A DNA stretch of 10,179 nt from Verrucomicrobiota bacterium (GTDB lineage Bacteria; Verrucomicrobiota; Kiritimatiellia; UBA8416; JAIOPI01): the NCBI GenBank assembly GCA_027620105.1, contig JAQCIA010000047.1:1-10179 (forward strand), written 5' to 3'. This document shows positions 7,358 through 10,179 of this stretch, in pieces. Under the pieces are notes generated by a model. It worked only from the letters and a program-made list of their open reading frames with translations, made no database searches and was not told the DNA's origin. The position numbers and the translations under genes are program-made. Position 1 is the first letter of the stretch. The number at the start of each line of letters is the position of its first letter.

Positions 7358-8871
7358 GGCCGGCCGGCCGGCGGCGCGTCGTCATCCGCGGTCTGATCCT
7401 GCTGCTCTGGGTCGCGATGCTCGGGCTGCTGCTGCGCTTCGAGGCCTTTCCGGAATACTTCACGCACGCGCTGCCAGGCTATCGCAGTCTGCTCGCCGGG
7501 GACGTCCTGCTCGACGATGCGTGGACGCGCATCCTCCACAAGGAGCAGCCGATCGGCTACAGCCATACCACCGTGGAGGTCAACGACAGCAACCCGCAGA
7601 AGCACTACGCCATGCTCAACCGCACGTATGTGCGGCTGAAGGCGATGGGGTTGAACCAGCCCGTCTTCATCGACACCTCGGCCTACGTGGACGTGTCCCA
7701 CCGCCTCCAGGAATTCGGTTTCATGCTTTCGTCCCGCGACCACACCATGCGCATTCGCGGTGTCCGCGATGCGGCCACCACGTTTTTCGATGTCACCATG
7801 AACAGCGGAAGCCAGCCGCAAAAAATGCGCGTTGAGATTCCCGATGATGTGATTCTCTATTCGCCCATGACCGAGATGGCCATGAAGCGGCTGCGCCCCG
7901 GCGGGGAACTGACCATCCGTACATTTGATCCGGCGATCCTGGCGCCGTCGCGGATGGTGCTCCACGCCATCCGCGAGGAGGATGTGCCCAACCGCCCCGC
8001 TGGCGAACGGGGTATGCTGCTGGAAACGGAGGTGCAGGGCATCACCGTGCGGTCGTGGGTGTCCAAGGATGGGACGCTGCTTCGGCAGGAGACACCTCTG
8101 GGGTGGATCCTGGAGTCCTGCACGGCGGACGAAGCCCTGGCAACGGTTCGGGAAAGCGCGCATGGGGGTGACTGGGTGGCGGACTTCGCGGTGCGCGCTT
8201 CCGGGATCGCGATTCCAGACGCCAAGTCGAGCCGGTTCTTGCGCCTGCGACTCACGGGGGTTGCACTGGATCTCGAGCAGCTGGCGAGCAACCGTCAGAA
8301 GCCCCATCGGGTCAACGATGGCGTGGAATTGCGCATTACCAAGGCACGCTATCCGGCCGATGAAGCGGCGCCGGAGAGTTTGTCAGATGCCGAACGGAAG
8401 GCGGGGTTGGAATCCACCACCTTCGTGCAGGCTGCGGATCCCAAGATCATCGCGACGGCGGAGCGTATCGTGGCGGGCTGCGTGACGGATGCCGACAAGG
8501 TGCGCAAGCTGGTCCAATGGGTCCATCGCAACGTCCGCAAGGAAACAACCATCAGCCTCCCGTCTGCCCTGGATGTGCTTGAGCAGATGGCGGGGGACTG
8601 TAACGAACACACGTATCTCTTCACGGCGCTTGCGCGCGCCGCGGTCCTGCCTGCGAAGATCATGGTCGGCATGGCCTATCACGAGGGTGCATTCTATTAC
8701 CACGCATGGCCGGCGGTCTATGTGGGCGTCTGGGTTGAAGTGGATCCGACCTGGGGCGAAGAGGCGGCGGATGCAACGCATATCCGATTTGTCGAAGGCG
8801 AACTGGCTCAGCAAATGGAAATCATCAAACTGGTTGGACGCTTGCAGATCGATGTGCTGGAAACGATGTGA
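7354..8871 (+). CDS. Membrane-anchored transglutaminase-like (papain-fold) protein
   Basis: This 505-residue protein has a basic N-terminus and a hydrophobic segment (about residues 10-27), which suggests an inner-membrane anchor with the rest outside the cytoplasm. There is no lipobox. Residues about 45-360 are an unrecognised, beta-rich region that begins with a W-x-x-I-x-x-x-x-x-P-I-G-Y-S-H pattern, loosely like the opening strands of LolA/DUF3108-type folds. The C-terminal domain (about 370-490) is a transglutaminase core with the full triad: Cys416 in AGDCNEH, His450 in YYHAW and Asp464 in VEVDPTW. Bacterial members may be proteases, amidases or cross-linking enzymes, so the reaction is not known. 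Its ATG overlaps the greA stop by four bases. The ABC transporter genes begin 31 bp later, so a shared envelope role is likely but unproven. Confidence 0.88.
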   Translation: MRPAGRRRVVIRGLILLLWVAMLGLLLRFEAFPEYFTHALPGYRSLLAGDVLLDDAWTRILHKEQPIGYSHTTVEVNDSNPQKHYAMLNRTYVRLKAMGLNQPVFIDTSAYVDVSHRLQEFGFMLSSRDHTMRIRGVRDAATTFFDVTMNSGSQPQKMRVEIPDDVILYSPMTEMAMKRLRPGGELTIRTFDPAILAPSRMVLHAIREEDVPNRPAGERGMLLETEVQGITVRSWVSKDGTLLRQETPLGWILESCTADEALATVRESAHGGDWVADFAVRASGIAIPDAKSSRFLRLRLTGVALDLEQLASNRQKPHRVNDGVELRITKARYPADEAAPESLSDAERKAGLESTTFVQAADPKIIATAERIVAGCVTDADKVRKLVQWVHRNVRKETTISLPSALDVLEQMAGDCNEHTYLFTALARAAVLPAKIMVGMAYHEGAFYYHAWPAVYVGVWVEVDPTWGEEAADATHIRFVEGELAQQMEIIKLVGRLQIDVLETM

Positions 8872-8891
8872 TTCCCGTCGCGCATAGGATC

Positions 8892-8897
8892 GAGGAG
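8892..8897 (+). promoter_or_regulatory. Ribosome binding site of the ABC ATPase gene
   Basis: GAGGAG lies five bases before the ATG at 8903 and supports that start. The 31-bp gap after the transglutaminase-like gene has no visible promoter or terminator, which favours co-transcription. Confidence 0.65.
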
Positions 8898-8902
8898 ACG
8901 GC

Positions 8903-9634
8903 ATGATTGAAATTGTAGATCTGTTCAAGCATTACGGATCGGTGGAGGCCGTGCGGGGCCTGAATCTGACGGTGCCGCAAGGGGAGGTGTTCTGCTTCCT
9001 TGGGCCGAACGGCGCCGGCAAAACGACCACCATCAAAATCCTCACCGGCCTGATGCGCCCCACGCGCGGCACGGCACGCATCGGGGGGATTGACGTGCGC
9101 GAGTCACCGCTCGCGGCAAAAAAGCTCATGGGCTACATCCCCGACATGCCCTATCTCTATGACCGCCTGACCGTCGAGGAGACGTTTCGCTTTACCGGCG
9201 ATCTCTACAATGTCGCGCCGGAACTCGTTACCGCACGCCTGGCGGAATATTTTGAAATGTTCGGACTCCTTGAGCATCGCAACATGCTGGTCCGCGAGCT
9301 CTCCCACGGCATGCGCCAACGGCTCATCTATGCCTGCACATTCCTGCACGATCCGAGCGTTTTGTTCGTGGATGAGCCGCTGATCGGGCTGGATCCTTAC
9401 ACCATCCGGTTGATCAAGGACCTGCTGCGCACCAAAGCCAGGGCAGGTATGACGGTGTTCCTGACCACGCACATTCTCGCCCTGGCGGAGGATATCGGCG
9501 ATCGCATTGGCATTATCCGCGAGGGCCAATTGTGCGCGCTGGGGTCGCTGGCGGAATTGCGTCAGGCGCATGACGGAATCGGCCTCGAGGACATTTTTCT
9601 GAAGCTGACGCGCCCAGCGGTGGAACGACGGTAA
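8903..9634 (+). CDS. ABC transporter ATP-binding protein (ABC-2/exporter type)
   Basis: This 243-residue cytoplasmic ATPase powers a membrane transporter. It has Walker A GPNGAGKTT (34-42, Lys40), signature LSHGM (133-137), Walker B VLFVDEP (Asp157, catalytic Glu158), a D-loop region GLDP and the H-loop TTHIL (His190). The usual Q-loop glutamine position reads GYIPDMPYLYDRLT, with Asp81 in place of Gln, as in some exporter-type ATPases of this group. All other catalytic motifs are intact, so the protein should be active. Overall form matches the CcmA/NatA-like ATPases that pair with separate permease subunits. The membrane partner starts 5 bp downstream, and the transglutaminase-like gene lies just upstream. 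The substrate is unknown. An export role is inferred from family and context. Confidence 0.94.
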   Translation: MIEIVDLFKHYGSVEAVRGLNLTVPQGEVFCFLGPNGAGKTTTIKILTGLMRPTRGTARIGGIDVRESPLAAKKLMGYIPDMPYLYDRLTVEETFRFTGDLYNVAPELVTARLAEYFEMFGLLEHRNMLVRELSHGMRQRLIYACTFLHDPSVLFVDEPLIGLDPYTIRLIKDLLRTKARAGMTVFLTTHILALAEDIGDRIGIIREGQLCALGSLAELRQAHDGIGLEDIFLKLTRPAVERR

Positions 9635-9639
9635 GCACG

Positions 9640-10179
9640 ATGGGCGTTTCCACTGCATTTGCCCGTAAGCGGTTGGCCTACTTCGTGAATGGCTGGCGGC
9701 TCTTTCGACGGCAACCCAAGCTGAAGGTAGCCTTCATCCTGCTGTTCGCCCTCGTGTGCGAAGCCGGTCTGTGGGCACTTTTTGCCGAGGGGTTTAGCTT
9801 TCTCGAACGCTTCGGCGGGGTGGCGGGCATGATCATGGGGCGCCTGTTCTCGCTCTTCTACCTGGGCATGGGCGTGATGCTTGTGGCTTCCGGGGTGGTG
9901 ACGTCCTTCGCGACCCTCTACCGCTCTGAAGAAGTGCCGTATCTGCTCGTGCGACCGCTCCCCGTGTCGCAGATTGTCGTCTACAAATTCTACGAATCGG
10001 CCTATCTGGCGTCCTGGGCGTTCTTGTTCATCGTCATCCCGTTCGTGGGTGCCTATGCCGTGCAGCAACGCGTGAGCCTGTTGTTCGCGGCTTGGACGCT
10101 CATCTACTCGATTCCGTTTCTCGTGATCTGCGCGGGCGTGGGAACGCTGGGGATTCTGGCAGCGGTGCGCTGGTGGCCA
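9640..10179 (+). CDS. ABC transporter permease, N-terminal part (runs off window)
   Basis: The frame opens with ATG five bases after the ATPase stop and continues for 180 codons to the window edge with no stop. Hydrophobic segments lie at about residues 29-50, 66-92, 120-140 and 146-178, the last perhaps forming two helices. A cytoplasmic-looking loop between the second and third contains LYRSEEVPYLLVRPLPVSQI, close to the 'YRS-E-hhLL-LP' loop seen in ABC-2-like export permeases, which likely contacts the ATPase. Position directly behind the ATPase supports the pairing. The family member and substrate cannot be named. A long open frame on the opposite strand here is a high-GC shadow. Confidence 0.85.
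   Translation, partial: MGVSTAFARKRLAYFVNGWRLFRRQPKLKVAFILLFALVCEAGLWALFAEGFSFLERFGGVAGMIMGRLFSLFYLGMGVMLVASGVVTSFATLYRSEEVPYLLVRPLPVSQIVVYKFYESAYLASWAFLFIVIPFVGAYAVQQRVSLLFAAWTLIYSIPFLVICAGVGTLGILAAVRWWP

Noticed and set aside
7357..7373. GGCCGGCCGGC palindromic run at the transglutaminase gene start
   Set aside because: It encodes the Arg/Ala/Gly-rich N-terminus and is simple GC-rich sequence, with no sign of a binding site.
7150..8307. A 385-codon open frame on the - strand opposite the transglutaminase-like gene
   Set aside because: Low-complexity His/Gln/Arg-rich translation with no motif, opposite a gene with an intact catalytic domain. It is a high-GC shadow.
9562..10068. A 168-codon open frame on the - strand opposite the ATPase and permease
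   Set aside because: The + strand frame encodes clear membrane helices following an ABC ATPase. The - strand product is charged and His-rich without a domain.

Overview
The window is about 10.2 kb of high-GC bacterial chromosome, densely packed with housekeeping genes. There is no sign of a phage, insertion sequence, CRISPR array or RNA gene. The best clue to the host is a roughly 720-residue GreA-type transcription factor: a Gre module at the C-terminus of a long extra N-terminal region. I know this architecture from Chlamydiae and other members of the Planctomycetes-Verrucomicrobia-Chlamydiae (PVC) group. With a high-GC genome, a class II-like AroA and free-living amino-acid synthesis, I infer a Verrucomicrobiota or Kiritimatiellota-type organism. 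That placement is an inference from gene content only.

Region 1 (1-3536, + strand) is a tight aromatic amino acid and nucleotide operon. It holds the 3' part of hisC, tyrA (prephenate dehydrogenase), aroA (EPSP synthase) and cmk (cytidylate kinase). hisC/tyrA and aroA/cmk overlap by four bases (ATGA), and tyrA/aroA are 6 bp apart, so translation is probably coupled. HisC here may also transaminate aromatic precursors for TyrA.

Region 2 (3537-5194) has a 245-bp intergenic stretch with a C/G-rich hairpin resembling dispersed repeats. infA (IF-1, + strand) follows, then a convergent RluA-family pseudouridine synthase on the - strand. Next comes a 212-bp divergent control region with a good extended -10 promoter facing the pseudouridine synthase.

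Region 3 (5195-10179, + strand) looks like a second operon. It contains the long GreA-type factor, a membrane-anchored transglutaminase-like (papain-fold) protein whose start overlaps the greA stop, an ABC transporter ATPase, and the first 180 codons of its multi-spanning membrane partner, which runs off the window. The transglutaminase-like protein plus ABC pair may form an envelope system of unknown substrate. It is the part of the window least explained by known biology.
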